A DNA stretch of 64,000 nt, taken from positions 45,034 through 109,033 of the forward strand of contig JAGRIH010000043.1 of NCBI GenBank assembly GCA_020443345.1. The letters run 5' to 3'. Under the pieces are notes generated by a model. That model was not told where the DNA came from, searched no databases, and saw only the letters and a list, made by a program, of their open reading frames with translations. This document shows positions 38,725 to 49,100 of this stretch, piece after piece. The stretch comes from Halioglobus sp. Lineage in GTDB: Bacteria; Pseudomonadota; Gammaproteobacteria; Pseudomonadales; Halieaceae. Position 1 is the stretch's first letter; each line of letters opens with the position of its first letter. Both the position numbers and the translations under genes were made by a program.

Positions 38725-38898
38725 GGTGTCTCCTGTCGATTACTCGCCGTGGCCAGCGCCCGGCGGAGGCGGCATTGTAGCAATTCTCCCACCTGTATCA
38801 CACGGGGCAGCATGCCGCCCGCCGGCAATGCTATAGTAGGACCCCGCCCGGGCGGCTTGGTTGCAGCCCCGGGCAGGTCGGTTGCATGGAGAACGCGA

Positions 38899-39375
38899 GT
38901 GAAAAACCTAGTGCGAGTGGCCGCGACAGTTGCCTGGCTGGCGTCGGCCAGTGGCGCGGCGATGGCGCAATTGCTGGTGCTGGAGGATGCCTGGGTGCGG
39001 GCGCTGCCGCCCACCATGAATCGCACCGCGGCCTATATGACTTTGATCAACCGGGGCGACGCCACGGCGGAGGTCGTCGGCGGCCGCGCCGAGCTGGCGC
39101 AAACAGTGGAAATTCACACCACGCGGGACGTCGATGGCTATCGGCGCATGGAACAGCTGGACAGCATCTCGATCGCGCCCGACCAGCGTGTCCGGTTGCA
39201 ACCCGGCGGCACCCATCTGATGCTGTTGGGCTTGAGCCGCATGCCCGCCGCCGGAGAAACGCTACCGTTGTGCGTCGGCCTGGCCAGCGGCGCGGAGGTG
39301 TGCACCGTCGCGCAGGTGCGCACCGCAGCCGGCCGGCAGTCGGAGCCCGGCCACCACCATCAGCACCAGAAGTAG
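38899..39375 (+). CDS. Periplasmic copper chaperone, PCu(A)C family
   Basis: 158 residues from a GTG with GGAG 8 bases upstream; longer frames run antisense into dsbD. Signal peptide (VAATVAWLASASGAAMAQ), then the cupredoxin-like domain with the metal motif set VEIHTT...YRRM...GGTHLMLLGL (His, Met, His-x-Met). The C-terminus is a His cluster (GHHHQHQK) that may bind extra metal. Such proteins deliver Cu(I) to the Cu-A site of cytochrome oxidase. The downstream gene starts 8 bases later. Metal identity is from the family. Confidence 0.9.
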   Translation: MKNLVRVAATVAWLASASGAAMAQLLVLEDAWVRALPPTMNRTAAYMTLINRGDATAEVVGGRAELAQTVEIHTTRDVDGYRRMEQLDSISIAPDQRVRLQPGGTHLMLLGLSRMPAAGETLPLCVGLASGAEVCTVAQVRTAAGRQSEPGHHHQHQK

Positions 39376-39383
39376 GGAGCGAT

Positions 39384-40418
39384 ATGAACGCAGTAAGCGA
39401 CACCCTGGCCCGTTGGCGCGACCGCACGCCCGCGGGGAATATCGGCAAGGCAGTGCTGGCAGTCGTTGCGCTGTACCTGCTGCTGGCTCTGCTGCTGGGG
39501 ATGTACTGGAGTGTGGCTCCGGCGCCCTTCGATGTGCGCGAGCGGGCCGCGGCCTACGCCGCGGCGGACGGCGGCACGGTGGTGACCGGCTCGGTTACCA
39601 CGGCCGCGCTGATGGGCGTCGTGCAGACGCTGCTGGACAAACCCGGCGGCTACCTGCACAACGATGTGTTTCCGCCCGGCGTGTGGCTGGACAACATGCC
39701 GCACTGGGAATACGGCGTCCTGATCCAGGTACGCGATCTGGCGCGCGCCATGCGCGAAGTACACAGTCGCTCGCAGTCCCAGTCCAGCGAGGACCCCGAT
39801 CTGGCGCAGGCCGAACCGCTGTTCAATTTCAATTCCGACAGCTGGATGCTGCCAGCCTCGGAGTCGGAATACCGCAAGGGGCTCAAGCGCGTGCACAGCT
39901 ACTTTCGGCGCCTGTCGGATGCCGACGCCTCCAACGCGCAGTTTTACGCGCGGGCCGACAACCTGCGCTACTGGTTGAACACGGTGGAGAACCGCCTGGG
40001 CAGCCTGTCCCAGCGGCTCAGTGCCAGCGTCGGCAAATCGCGGTTGAACACGGACCTGGCCGGAGATGGCAGCGCCACGCAGTCTACCCCCGCACCCGCC
40101 GAGGTGTCGGTGCGCACGCCCTGGCTGGAGATCGACGATGTGTTCTACGAGGCGCGCGGCACTGCCTGGGCACTGATCCAGTTTCTGAAGGCGGCGGAGG
40201 TGGACTTCAGGGACGTACTGCGCGACAAGAACGCCCAGGTCAGTCTGCAGCAGATCATCCGCGAACTGGAGGGCACGCAGGAGATGGTGTGGAGTCCGAT
40301 GATCCTCAACGGGTCTGGCTTCGGTCTGCTGGCCAACCACTCGCTGGTGATGGCCTCCTACATCAGTCGGGCCAATGCCGCGATCCTGGACCTGCGCGAC
40401 CTGCTCTCGCGGGGTTGA
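39384..40418 (+). CDS. DUF2333-family inner-membrane protein
   Basis: 344 residues with a good GGGAG ribosome site. One N-terminal membrane helix (AVLAVVALYLLLALLLGMYW), then a periplasmic region typical of DUF2333: GGYLHNDVFPPGVWLDNMPH, WEYGVLIQVRDLARAMR and FYARADNLRYWLNTVENRLG. No function is known to me for the family. Sitting 8 bases after the copper-chaperone gene it is probably co-transcribed, though a working link is not established. Confidence 0.88.
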   Translation: MNAVSDTLARWRDRTPAGNIGKAVLAVVALYLLLALLLGMYWSVAPAPFDVRERAAAYAAADGGTVVTGSVTTAALMGVVQTLLDKPGGYLHNDVFPPGVWLDNMPHWEYGVLIQVRDLARAMREVHSRSQSQSSEDPDLAQAEPLFNFNSDSWMLPASESEYRKGLKRVHSYFRRLSDADASNAQFYARADNLRYWLNTVENRLGSLSQRLSASVGKSRLNTDLAGDGSATQSTPAPAEVSVRTPWLEIDDVFYEARGTAWALIQFLKAAEVDFRDVLRDKNAQVSLQQIIRELEGTQEMVWSPMILNGSGFGLLANHSLVMASYISRANAAILDLRDLLSRG

Positions 40419-40451
40419 GCCACAGGTGCTGCAGCAGGTATCGCCTGCGGT

Positions 40452-40796
40452 TCAGCTCCGGTCGTAGCGCAGCCGTGTTCCGGTGTCCAGGGACAGGCGG
40501 ATTTCGGCCGCGCTCAGCGCCGCGGGGAAGTAGGCGCCCGACACCTTGGCGTCCTTCAGGCTGGCGCCCTCGAGCCTGGTTTCGCGAAAATCGATGCCGC
40601 TGAGATCGGCATTGCGGAAATAGGCGTTGCTGAAATCCAGCCCGGCAGCATTCATGTTGCGCAGATCGCGTCCCCGATAATCGCCGCTCTGCAACTGGCT
40701 GGTGTCGAGCGTGTCGCGCTGTTCATTGAACCCCTTGATGTCCTCGTTGCGCAGTAGCTGGTACAGGGGGTCTTGCTTGATGACGGGCTTGCTCAT
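40452..40796 (-). CDS. Small pentapeptide-repeat protein
   Basis: 114 residues. Central stretch of A(N/D)LxX-type units (AAGLDFSNAYFRNADLSGID, then FRETRLEGASLKDAKVSG), about eight turns of a right-handed quadrilateral helix. No signal peptide, no membrane helix. Such short proteins occur widely and most lack a known role; a few protect DNA gyrase. Convergent with the DUF2333 gene, 33 bases apart. Confidence 0.82.
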   Translation of the reverse strand: MSKPVIKQDPLYQLLRNEDIKGFNEQRDTLDTSQLQSGDYRGRDLRNMNAAGLDFSNAYFRNADLSGIDFRETRLEGASLKDAKVSGAYFPAALSAAEIRLSLDTGTRLRYDRS

Positions 40797-40890
40797 GGGT
40801 CTACCCTTATAGGAGCCGATTTGCCGTAGCTTAAGCTACCGCGGCAGACAAGCCCAGCCCCTGCCGCTCAGCTTTGGCCGGACACCCGAT

Positions 40891-41892
40891 TCAGGCGCCG
40901 AAAAACTCGGCGCGCAGTGCGCGGTAATCCGCCGCGGGCAGGCGCGGGCCGTAGTGCGCGACGATGCGCCCCGCCGCGAGGCTGGCGAAGCGACCGGCGG
41001 TGGGGAAGTCCTCCCCCCGCGTGATGGCGTACAGGAAGGCGCCGGCGAACATGTCGCCGGCGCCGTTGCTGTCCACGGCCTGTACCCGGTGCGGAGGAAT
41101 TTCAGTCAGGGTTTCCCCATCGAAGGTTAGCGCGCCTTTGGCCCCGCGGGTGATGACAAACCGTTCGGCAGACTGTTGCAGGCGCTCGACCGCCAACTCC
41201 AGATTGTCGCAGTGGGTCCAGCCGAGCGCTTCATCCTCGTTGCAGAAGATGAGATCCACCCGCTCGCCGATGATCTGCTCCAGAGCATCGCGGAAAAACG
41301 CCACCATACCGGGGTCGGAAAAACTCAGGGCGGTTTTCACACCAGCGGCGCGGGCTATCTCGCGGGCGCGAACGGCCGCTGCGCAACCGCTGGGCGACGT
41401 TACCAGATAGCCCTCGATATACACGTACTGTGATGCGGCGATGGCCGCGGCGTCCAGTTGCTCCACGGACAGGGTCTCACTGATACCGAGAAAGGTGTTC
41501 ATGCTGCGCTCGGCATCGGGTGTGACCAGCACCAGGCATTTGCCCGTCGTGCCGGGCGCGCGCTCACCGTTCAGACAGTGCTCCACCCCGGCTGCCGCCA
41601 GGTCGGCCAGGTAGATGTCGCCGTCGGTATCGCTGGCCACCTTGCAGCACATGAAGGTCGGCCCGCCAAACTGCGCCGTGGCGATCATGGAGTTTCCGGC
41701 GCTGCCGCCGCTGGCGTGGCTGGCCTCCACCAGATGACCCTCCAGGTGCTGCAGCAGTTCGCCCTGGCGCGCCTCGTCCACCAGGGTCATCAGGCCCTTT
41801 TCCACCTGTAGTTGCGCCAGGTCCCGGTCCTGCACGCGGATCTCGGTATCCACCAGCGCCGCCCCGATGCCGTATGCCACGTATTTTTTCAT
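40891..41892 (-). CDS. PfkB-family nucleoside/sugar kinase, adenosine kinase-like
   Basis: 333 residues. Starts KKYVAYGIGAALVDTEIRV; ribokinase-fold motifs ASGGSAGNSMIATAQFGG (PfkB 1), CKVASDTDGD and AVDSNGAGDMFAGAFLYAI (PfkB 2, with the catalytic Asp of GAGD). FCNEDEALGW is the Mg/ATP NxxE-type motif. Members of this type are annotated as adenosine kinases; ribokinase or another sugar kinase cannot be excluded. Divergent from mrcB. Confidence 0.85.
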   Translation of the reverse strand: MKKYVAYGIGAALVDTEIRVQDRDLAQLQVEKGLMTLVDEARQGELLQHLEGHLVEASHASGGSAGNSMIATAQFGGPTFMCCKVASDTDGDIYLADLAAAGVEHCLNGERAPGTTGKCLVLVTPDAERSMNTFLGISETLSVEQLDAAAIAASQYVYIEGYLVTSPSGCAAAVRAREIARAAGVKTALSFSDPGMVAFFRDALEQIIGERVDLIFCNEDEALGWTHCDNLELAVERLQQSAERFVITRGAKGALTFDGETLTEIPPHRVQAVDSNGAGDMFAGAFLYAITRGEDFPTAGRFASLAAGRIVAHYGPRLPAADYRALRAEFFGA

Positions 41893-41997
41893 GTCTGTCC
41901 CGTTACAAGCTTTGTCCGCCGGCTATTATCCGAATACGCCGCTCGATTGAAAAGCGGGGTTTTGGCTGCGTCCCCGGCCCCCTGCCGGGCGGGGGCC

Positions 41998-42025
41998 TTG
42001 CATCGGTGCTGCTGTTCAATATGAA
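41998..42025 (+). promoter_or_regulatory. Possible mrcB promoter
   Basis: TTGCAT (41998-42003), a 16-base spacer and TATGAA (42020-42025). It places the RNA start just before the inverted repeat at 42054, so the leader would begin with that hairpin. Only a moderate match to sigma-70 boxes. Confidence 0.35.
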
Positions 42026-42053
42026 AAACCGGTAATTTGTGTGCTGCGCCAGT

Positions 42054-42093
42054 GCTCCAACCACCCGATCCTAAATTATCCGGTGGTTGGAGC
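42054..42093 (+). promoter_or_regulatory. 12-bp perfect inverted repeat in the mrcB leader
   Basis: gctccaaccacc at 42054-42065 and its exact complement ggtggttggagc at 42082-42093, with a 16-base AT-rich loop. No T-run follows, so it is not a plain terminator. A second, 10-bp palindrome (agtgtacact) follows at 42097-42106, eight bases before the ATG at 42115. The pair could form an RNA structure masking the ribosome site or bind a regulator. Confidence 0.55.
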
Positions 42094-42114
42094 TCTAGTG
42101 TACACTCGCACTCC

Positions 42115-44370
42115 ATGAAGCTCCCCCGCCATCTCCTGCTCAAGCTGTTGCTCGCCGCCGTCGTCGCCGGCGGCCTGCTGCTGGTCTACCTGGACGCCAG
42201 AATCACGGCTACTTTTACCGACAAGATGTGGGAGCTGCCGGCCAAGGTGTACGCGCGGCCGCTGGAGTTGTTCAGCGGCGCCAGGTTGGGTGCAGAGGAT
42301 CTGGCCTACGAACTCGAGGTACTGGGCTACCGCAAGGTGACGGCTACCCGCGGTCCCGGACAGGTCGCGCGCAACCGCGATCGCTTTGAGATCTTTACGC
42401 GCGGCTTCGATTTTCCCGGCGAACGCGAGCCCGCGCGGCGCGTGCTGGTGGAACTGGACGACTCGCGGGTGGCGCGGATAAGCGCCTCCGGCAAGCAGAT
42501 CGACCTGATGCGGCTGGACCCGGTGCAGATCGGCGGCATCTACCCATCCCACGGCGAGGACCGCATACTGGTGCGCCTGGACGATGTGCCACAGACCCTG
42601 CGCGGCGCTCTGCTGGCAGTGGAGGATCAGCACTTTTATTCGCACTGGGGTTTCTCTCCTGCCGGCATTGCCCGGGCGGCGCTGCACAATTTGCGCTCGG
42701 GACAGGTGGTGGCAGGCGGCAGCACCATTACTCAGCAACTGGTGAAAAACTACTACCTGACGCCGGAGCGCACCCTGCTGCGCAAGCTCACCGAAGTGAT
42801 CATGGCCGTGCTGCTGGACTTTCACTACAGCAAGGACCAGATTCTCGAAAGTTACATCAACGAGGTGTATCTGGGGCAGGAGGGGCCGCGGGCCATCCAC
42901 GGTTTTGCACTGGCCGCGCGCCACTACTTCGACACGCCGCTGCAGCAGCTCGGTCTGCACCAGCAGGCGCTGCTGGTGGGCATGATCAAAGGGCCGTCGC
43001 TGTACAATCCGCTGCGCCACCCCGAACGCGCCCGGGAGCGCCGCAACGTGGTGCTCGCGGCCATGGCCGAGCAGGGGGTGATTTCCGTCGAGCACGCCGC
43101 CGTGGCGCGGGCCATGCCGCTGGATTTGAACAACAAGCACCGCCTGCAGGATTCCTTTCCCGCCTACCTCGATCTGGTGCGCCGGCAATTGGGCCGGGAG
43201 TACCGGCAGGAGGATCTGGCTACCCTGGGCCTGAGTATTTTTACCAGTTTCGATCCGCTGTTGCAGCGGCAGGTGGAGCGCAGCACCACGGCGATCCTGG
43301 ACCAGATCGACAAGCGCGGCGAACTGCAGAGCGCCACGGTGGTAACGCGCTTCGACTCGGGCGAGGTCGCCGCCCTGGTGGGCGGCCGCAAACTGCGCTA
43401 CGCCGGCTTCAACCGCGCGCTGGATGCGCGGCGCCCCGCCGGCTCCCTGTTAAAGCCGGCGATTTACCTGACCGCGCTGGAACAGCCGCGCCGCTACACC
43501 CTGGCCACCCCGCTGTCCGATACGCCGCTGCAAGTGGAGGGGCCGGGCGGCCAGTTGTGGGAGCCGCGCAATTTCGAGCGCCAGCCCCACGGCGAGGTGC
43601 TCTTGTATCGTGCGCTGGCCAGTTCCTACAACCTGGCCAGCGCACGCCTGGGCATGGAACTGGGGCTGGACAAGGTCGTGGCGATGCTGGACCGGCTGGG
43701 CGTGGCGGGCTACACACCCGAAGTCCCCGCACTGACTCTGGGCGCCGGCGAGTACTCGCCGATGGATATGGCGGCCATGTACCAGGCAATTGCCGCCGGT
43801 GGCTTTCGCATGCCCCTGCGTAGTATCCGCGACATCGTCGATGCTCAGGGCACGCCCCTGAAGCGCTATCCCCTGGAGTACGATCGCACGGTCAGTCTGC
43901 AGGCGGTGCACCTGTTGCACTACGCCCTGCGGGCTGTAGTGCGCGAGGGCACCGGTCGCGGTGTGTATCGCTATCTGCCGCAGGACTTTGAGGTGGCCGG
44001 CAAAACCGGCACCACCAACGACGGCCGCGATTCCTGGTTTGCCGGTTTCTCGGGCGATCTGCTGGCAGTGAGCTGGATCGGGCGCGACGACAACGACGGC
44101 ACCGGGCTGACCGGCAGCAGCGGCGCCCTGCAGGTGTGGGCTCATTTCATGGCGCGCGCCAGTGCACAGTCCCTGGGCTATCGCATGCCCGACGGTATCG
44201 AGACGCACTGGATAGACGACACGAACGGCTACCTCACCGGCAGGGGCTGCCCCAACGCCCGCATGCTGCCATTTATTTCCGGATCACAGCCCGCTCGCAG
44301 CACCCGCTGCGTGGAGCGTTCATCCACCATCAGGGACTGGTTCCAGTCACTGTTCGGGAGAGAAAATTGA
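42115..44370 (+). CDS. mrcB: Penicillin-binding protein 1b (bifunctional transglycosylase/transpeptidase)
   Basis: 751 residues from MKLPRHLLLKLL, with one N-terminal membrane anchor. UvrB-like UB2H region near 60-140 (YARPLELFSGARL), GT51 domain (EDQHFYSHWGFSPAGIARA, GGSTITQQLVKNYY, ESYINEVYLGQ), then the transpeptidase: SxxK in RRPAGSLLKPA, SxN in SSYNLAS and KTGT in VAGKTGTTNDG. Polymerises and crosslinks peptidoglycan. The UB2H domain is where activator lipoproteins dock, and the next gene looks like one. Its stop overlaps that gene's start (TGATG). Confidence 0.96.
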   Translation: MKLPRHLLLKLLLAAVVAGGLLLVYLDARITATFTDKMWELPAKVYARPLELFSGARLGAEDLAYELEVLGYRKVTATRGPGQVARNRDRFEIFTRGFDFPGEREPARRVLVELDDSRVARISASGKQIDLMRLDPVQIGGIYPSHGEDRILVRLDDVPQTLRGALLAVEDQHFYSHWGFSPAGIARAALHNLRSGQVVAGGSTITQQLVKNYYLTPERTLLRKLTEVIMAVLLDFHYSKDQILESYINEVYLGQEGPRAIHGFALAARHYFDTPLQQLGLHQQALLVGMIKGPSLYNPLRHPERARERRNVVLAAMAEQGVISVEHAAVARAMPLDLNNKHRLQDSFPAYLDLVRRQLGREYRQEDLATLGLSIFTSFDPLLQRQVERSTTAILDQIDKRGELQSATVVTRFDSGEVAALVGGRKLRYAGFNRALDARRPAGSLLKPAIYLTALEQPRRYTLATPLSDTPLQVEGPGGQLWEPRNFERQPHGEVLLYRALASSYNLASARLGMELGLDKVVAMLDRLGVAGYTPEVPALTLGAGEYSPMDMAAMYQAIAAGGFRMPLRSIRDIVDAQGTPLKRYPLEYDRTVSLQAVHLLHYALRAVVREGTGRGVYRYLPQDFEVAGKTGTTNDGRDSWFAGFSGDLLAVSWIGRDDNDGTGLTGSSGALQVWAHFMARASAQSLGYRMPDGIETHWIDDTNGYLTGRGCPNARMLPFISGSQPARSTRCVERSSTIRDWFQSLFGREN

Positions 44371-44822
44371 TGGCATTACACTACCTGCCAGTCCGGCTTG
44401 CGCCGCTGGGTCTGGCGCTGTCCATAGCCGGCTGCTCGATCTACAGTGCGCCGGGCTCGGGTCCGGCGCCGGTGGAGCGCTCTCCCGAACACACCACGGT
44501 GACACCGCCGCCGGCAACCAGCCCGCCGGTCACCGCGCCACAGACCCCGCGGCCACCGGCAGAGCCGGCGACCCGGGCGGCCTATCAGCCGCTGCTGGAC
44601 AGAGCCGAGGCGGCGACCGTCGGCGGCGACTATGAACAGGCTCTGGCGCTGCTGCAGCGCGCCCAGCGCATTGACCCGGGCAGCGCGCAGATCTACCTGG
44701 GTATGGCGCGGACCCACCGGGCCAGGGGCGATAACGCGCAGTCCCGCGCCACCGCCGAGCGGGGCCTGTTATACTGCCGCGCTACGGCCGAGTGCGATGC
44801 GCTGCGCGCCTACACGCGCTGA
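44370..44822 (+). CDS. lpoP: TPR lipoprotein, probable PBP1b activator LpoP
   Basis: 150 residues. Lipobox LSIAGC at the N-terminus, a Pro/Thr-rich linker (about 30-70) able to span the periplasm, then two TPR units (YQPLLDRAEAATVGGDYEQA, QIYLGMARTHRARGDNAQSR). In Pseudomonas the activator of PBP1b, LpoP, is a TPR lipoprotein encoded beside the PBP1b gene. Same architecture and an overlapping start here make the assignment likely, though not proven. Confidence 0.75.
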   Translation: MALHYLPVRLAPLGLALSIAGCSIYSAPGSGPAPVERSPEHTTVTPPPATSPPVTAPQTPRPPAEPATRAAYQPLLDRAEAATVGGDYEQALALLQRAQRIDPGSAQIYLGMARTHRARGDNAQSRATAERGLLYCRATAECDALRAYTR

Positions 44823-44927
44823 GGCGGGCGGGCATGGCGATGACGCGCCGCCCCGACAGCGTCCCCGACTGTCGCCGGCAACTGACTCGCACCGCGGGTG
44901 CATTCAGACAGAGCCAGGAGTGAGGCG

Positions 44928-46094
44928 ATGACTTTATTACCGGTCCGGCCCGCCGCCGGAGCGCCGGCCGCCAGCCTGGTGTGCGTCGGCCTGGTGTTGT
45001 GCTGCCTGCTCGGCTGCAGCGAGCGGGAGCGGGAATCATCCGCGCCTCCGCCCGCCCGTCCGGTCAAGCTGTTTGTGGTCGAGGGCGGCGTGGATGATGC
45101 GGTGCGGCGTTTTCCGGGCCGGGTGGACGCCACGCAGCGTGCCGAGCTGTCGTTTCGCGTGCCGGGCCAGGTCCAGGAAATCCTGGTCAAGGAGGGCGAT
45201 CTGGTGGCGGCGGGGCAGGTGCTGGCGCGGCTCGACCCCACGGACTACGAGATAGCGCTGGAGGAGCGGCAGGCCGTCTACGACAGCATGCAGCGCAACT
45301 TCAGCCGCGCCAGGGAACTGATAGACGACGGCAATATTTCGCGCCTGGAATTCGATCGTATGGAGGCGGACTACCGCACCGCCTCCGCCGCCTTGGCCCA
45401 GGCGGAAAAAAACCTCGAATACACCGTGCTGAGCTCGCCGTTTCGCGGGCGCATCGCACGACGGCTGGTGGAAAAATTCGAGGAGGTACTGGCCAGGCAG
45501 ACGGTCTTCTCGCTGCAGAATATCGAGCGCCTCGACGTCATAATCGATGTGCCGGAATCGGTGGTGCGCAGCGTCCGCGGCAGTGTGCGGATGGATGATT
45601 CGCTCAACACCGGTATGAGTGTGCTGCCGATCCGGGCCTACGCCCAGTTCGAAGGACGCCCCGGCGAGCGCTTTACCCTGACCCCGAAGGAGGTCGCCAC
45701 CAAGGCGGACGAGCAGACCCGCACGTTTCGCGCCACCTTCACCATGGACGCTCCCACTACCTTTAGCGTGCTGCCCGGCATGACGGCGACAGTGGTGCTC
45801 GATCTCAGCGCGCTGGTCGATTACGAGAGCGTCAGGTGGGTGCCGGTGCGCGCCGTGCAGGGCGACAGCACACTGCAGTCCCGGGTATGGGTGCTGGACG
45901 ATGCCACCATGACCGTGGTGGCCCGGGCGGTGACCGTCGGGCGCATGTCCGGCGACATGATTGAAATCGTCGGCGGACTGGAGGGGGGTGAGGAAATCGT
46001 CGCCGTGGGGGCGCCGTATCTGGCGGAGGGTATGCGGGTCACGCGCATGCCGGTGTTGGAACAGGCCCGTCCCCGCACCGACGACCCCTCCTGA
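44928..46094 (+). CDS. RND efflux periplasmic adaptor (lipoprotein)
   Basis: 388 residues from the ATG at 44928 with AGGAG just upstream; an earlier in-frame ATG (44898) has no such site. Lipobox CCLLGC near residue 28. Then barrel-sandwich hybrid (RVPGQVQEILVKEGDLVAAG), alpha-hairpin (about 95-150), second lipoyl half (LSSPFRGRIARRLVEKFE) and beta-barrel. Links the inner-membrane pump encoded next to an outer-membrane channel, which is not encoded here. Substrate unknown. Confidence 0.93.
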   Translation: MTLLPVRPAAGAPAASLVCVGLVLCCLLGCSERERESSAPPPARPVKLFVVEGGVDDAVRRFPGRVDATQRAELSFRVPGQVQEILVKEGDLVAAGQVLARLDPTDYEIALEERQAVYDSMQRNFSRARELIDDGNISRLEFDRMEADYRTASAALAQAEKNLEYTVLSSPFRGRIARRLVEKFEEVLARQTVFSLQNIERLDVIIDVPESVVRSVRGSVRMDDSLNTGMSVLPIRAYAQFEGRPGERFTLTPKEVATKADEQTRTFRATFTMDAPTTFSVLPGMTATVVLDLSALVDYESVRWVPVRAVQGDSTLQSRVWVLDDATMTVVARAVTVGRMSGDMIEIVGGLEGGEEIVAVGAPYLAEGMRVTRMPVLEQARPRTDDPS

Positions 46095-46125
46095 AACACA
46101 GCCTCGGGACAGGGATACGCGTCAC

Positions 46126-49100
46126 GTGAACATCGGTGAATATTCCGTGCGCAAGCCGGTCGTCGCCTGGCTGCTGCTGGTGATCATGGTCGGCGGCGGG
46201 AGCGCGGCTTTCGAGCGCATGGGCAAGCTGGAGGACCCGGCCTTTACCCTGAAACTCGCCAAGATCCTGACCCGCTACCCGGGTGCCAGCGCGCGTGAGG
46301 TGCAGGAGGAACTGACCTATCACCTGGAAGATGCGGTACAGAAAATGCCGCAGCTCAAACGCATCAAGATGTCCGTGTCGCGCCCCGGGTTGTCCGACAT
46401 CCTGATCGAGTTCAAGGACGACAGCAAAGCGTCGGATCTGCCGGCTATCTTTGACGAGCTGCGGCGCAAGATCGCGGACGTAAAACCGCTGCTGCCGCCG
46501 GGGGCACAGGAACCGGTGGTGCTGGACGACTTCGGCGACGTGTACGGGATTTATTCGGTCCTGTCCGGGGACGGCTACACCTGGCGCGACCTGTACGACA
46601 CCGCGGACGTGATCAAGCAGTCCCTGGTCCTGGTTCCCGGGGTGCGCAAGGTAGTGATCGACGGCGCGCAGCGCGAAGTGGTCTACCTGGAGATATCGCG
46701 CAGCCGCGCGGCTGAAATGGGACTGGATCTCAACCATATCGCCACTGTGCTGGGTTCACAAAACGTCGTGGTGGATGCCGGTCACGTGCGGGTCGGCGAC
46801 GACTACCTGCGGCTGCGCCCGACGGGCGACTTCAGTTCGGTGCAGGAGATGGGCGACGTGCTGATCAGCTCCGCCGCCGGCCGGCTGGTGCGCCTGCGCG
46901 ATATCGCCACGATCACGCGAGCCTACGAGGACGTGTCGCACAAGATGTACTATGTCAACGGCCAGCCGGGTCTGAGCATCGGCATCTCGATGGTCGCGAG
47001 CGAAAATGTGGTCGACGTCGGCCGCAGGGTTGCGCGGCAAGTGGAGTTGCTGCTGCCGCGGATACCGCTGGGTATGGAGCTCGTTGCGGTGTACGACCAG
47101 CCCGCCGAGGTGCAGCGCTCGGTGGGCGGCTTTGTGACGAACGTGGCCCAGGCGGTGGCGATCGTCATCGCCGTATTGCTGCTGTTCATGGGTGTGCGTA
47201 CCGGTATCGTGATCGGCGCGGTGTTGCTGACGACCGTCGCCGGTACGCTGCTGCTGATGCATATCTTCGCCATCGAGTTGCAGCGTGTTTCGCTGGGCGC
47301 CATGGTGATTGCGCTGGGCATGCTGGTGGACAATGCGATCGTTGTCGCCGAGGGCATGCTGGTGCGTATCCGGACCGGCATGACGGCCCTGCAGGCGGCA
47401 GGCGAGACGGTGGGCAGGACCATGTGGGCCCTGCTGGGGGGCACGGTCATAGGCATCCTGGCGTTTTCCGCCATCGGCCTGTCGCCGGATAACACGGGGG
47501 AGTTCGCCAGCTCCCTGTTCTATGTCATTCTCATTTCCCTGTCGCTGAGCTGGCTCACCGCCATCAGTACGACGCCGTTACTGTGCGCGCTGCTACTGCG
47601 ACCGGATACCGCGAGCAAGCGGCGCGAGCCCTACGCCGGCCGCATGTTTCGCTACTACCGCGCGGTCGTCGCCGCGGCGCTCGACCACCGCTGGTGGACG
47701 CTGGCTGCGGTGGCGGGCCTGTTTGTGCTGTCGCTGATCGGTTTCGGCCAGGTCAAGACGGGTTTCTTCCCGGACTCGAGTACACCGCTGTTGTTTGTCG
47801 ACATATGGGAGCCGGAGGGCGCGGATATTCGCGCCACGCGCGATGACAGTCTGCGCGTCGGCGAGTTTATCCGGGCGCAGCCCGGCGTGCTGCAGACCAC
47901 CACCGCGGTGGGCGGCCCGCACCAGCGCTTTACCCTGGTCTACGACGCGAAGGAGCCGACGCCCGCCTATGCGCAGATTATCGTGCGCACGGAACACGTC
48001 GCGCAGCTACCGGCCCTGGGAGCGGCTATCCGCACGTTCCTGCGCAGGGAGCTGCCCTGGACTGACCCGCTGGTCAAGCCGCTGCGCATCGGGCCCGGGC
48101 GCGACGCCAAGATCGAAGTGCGTTTTTCCGGCCCGGATGCCGCGGTACTGCGCGCGCTGGCGGAGCAGGCGCAGGCCATCATGCGCGCCGACGGTCGCGC
48201 GGTGGACATCCGCAACGACTGGCGCTCCCCGGTAAAAGTCGCGGTGCCGGTGTTTAACGAACAGGTGGGACGTCAGCTCGGCGTCGATCGCGAGGCCCTG
48301 GGAAAGGCCCTGAAGTACGCCTTCGAGGGCAAGACAGTGGGGGTCTACCGAGACGGCAATCGCCTGCTGCCCATAGCGCTGCGCGCCCCCGAAGCCGAGC
48401 GCGACGACATTGACAATCTGCGCGATATCCAGGTGTGGAGCCCCGTGTTGAGGCGCTCTGTGCCGGTATCGCAAGTGGTGTTGCGCTACGAGACACGCCT
48501 GGAAAATGCCGTGCTGCGCGCGCGCAACCGCATGCAGACCATTATCGCCTCCTGCAATCCGGCGGCCGGTCCGGTCGGGCCCCTGCTGGAGCGCCTGCAG
48601 CCGCAGATCGAGGCCATCGAGTTGCCGCCGGGTTACCGGTTGCAGTGGGGTGGAGAGTTCGAGGATTCCGCCAGTGCGCGCGCCGGGCTCGCCGTGTCAC
48701 TGCCGGTGGGCTTCCTGCTGATGATCCTGACCAGTATATTCCTGTTCGGCACCCTGCGGCAGCCGCTGATCATCTGGCTCACCGTGCCGCTGGCCATCGC
48801 CGGGATCACCGCGGGGCTGCTGGTTACCGGGGGCGCCTTCGATTTTATGGCGCTGCTCGGCGGCCTGTCGCTGGCGGGGCTGTTGATCAAGAATGCCATC
48901 GTGCTGATCGAGGAGATAGACCAGCAGATCGGCACGGGGAAGGAGCCCTATGCAGCCCTGCTCGATGCCTCGGTCAGTCGCATGCGCCCGGTGCTGCTGG
49001 CGGCGGCGACCACGATTCTCGGCCTGGTCCCGCTGCTGTCGGACGTGTTCTTCGTGAACATGGCGGTGACCATCATGGCGGGCCTGGGTTTTGCCTCGCT

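Noticed and set aside
44836..44880. Hairpin cgacag/ctgtcg after lpoP as a terminator
   Set aside because: Six-bp stem with a nine-base loop and no T-run; too weak to call.
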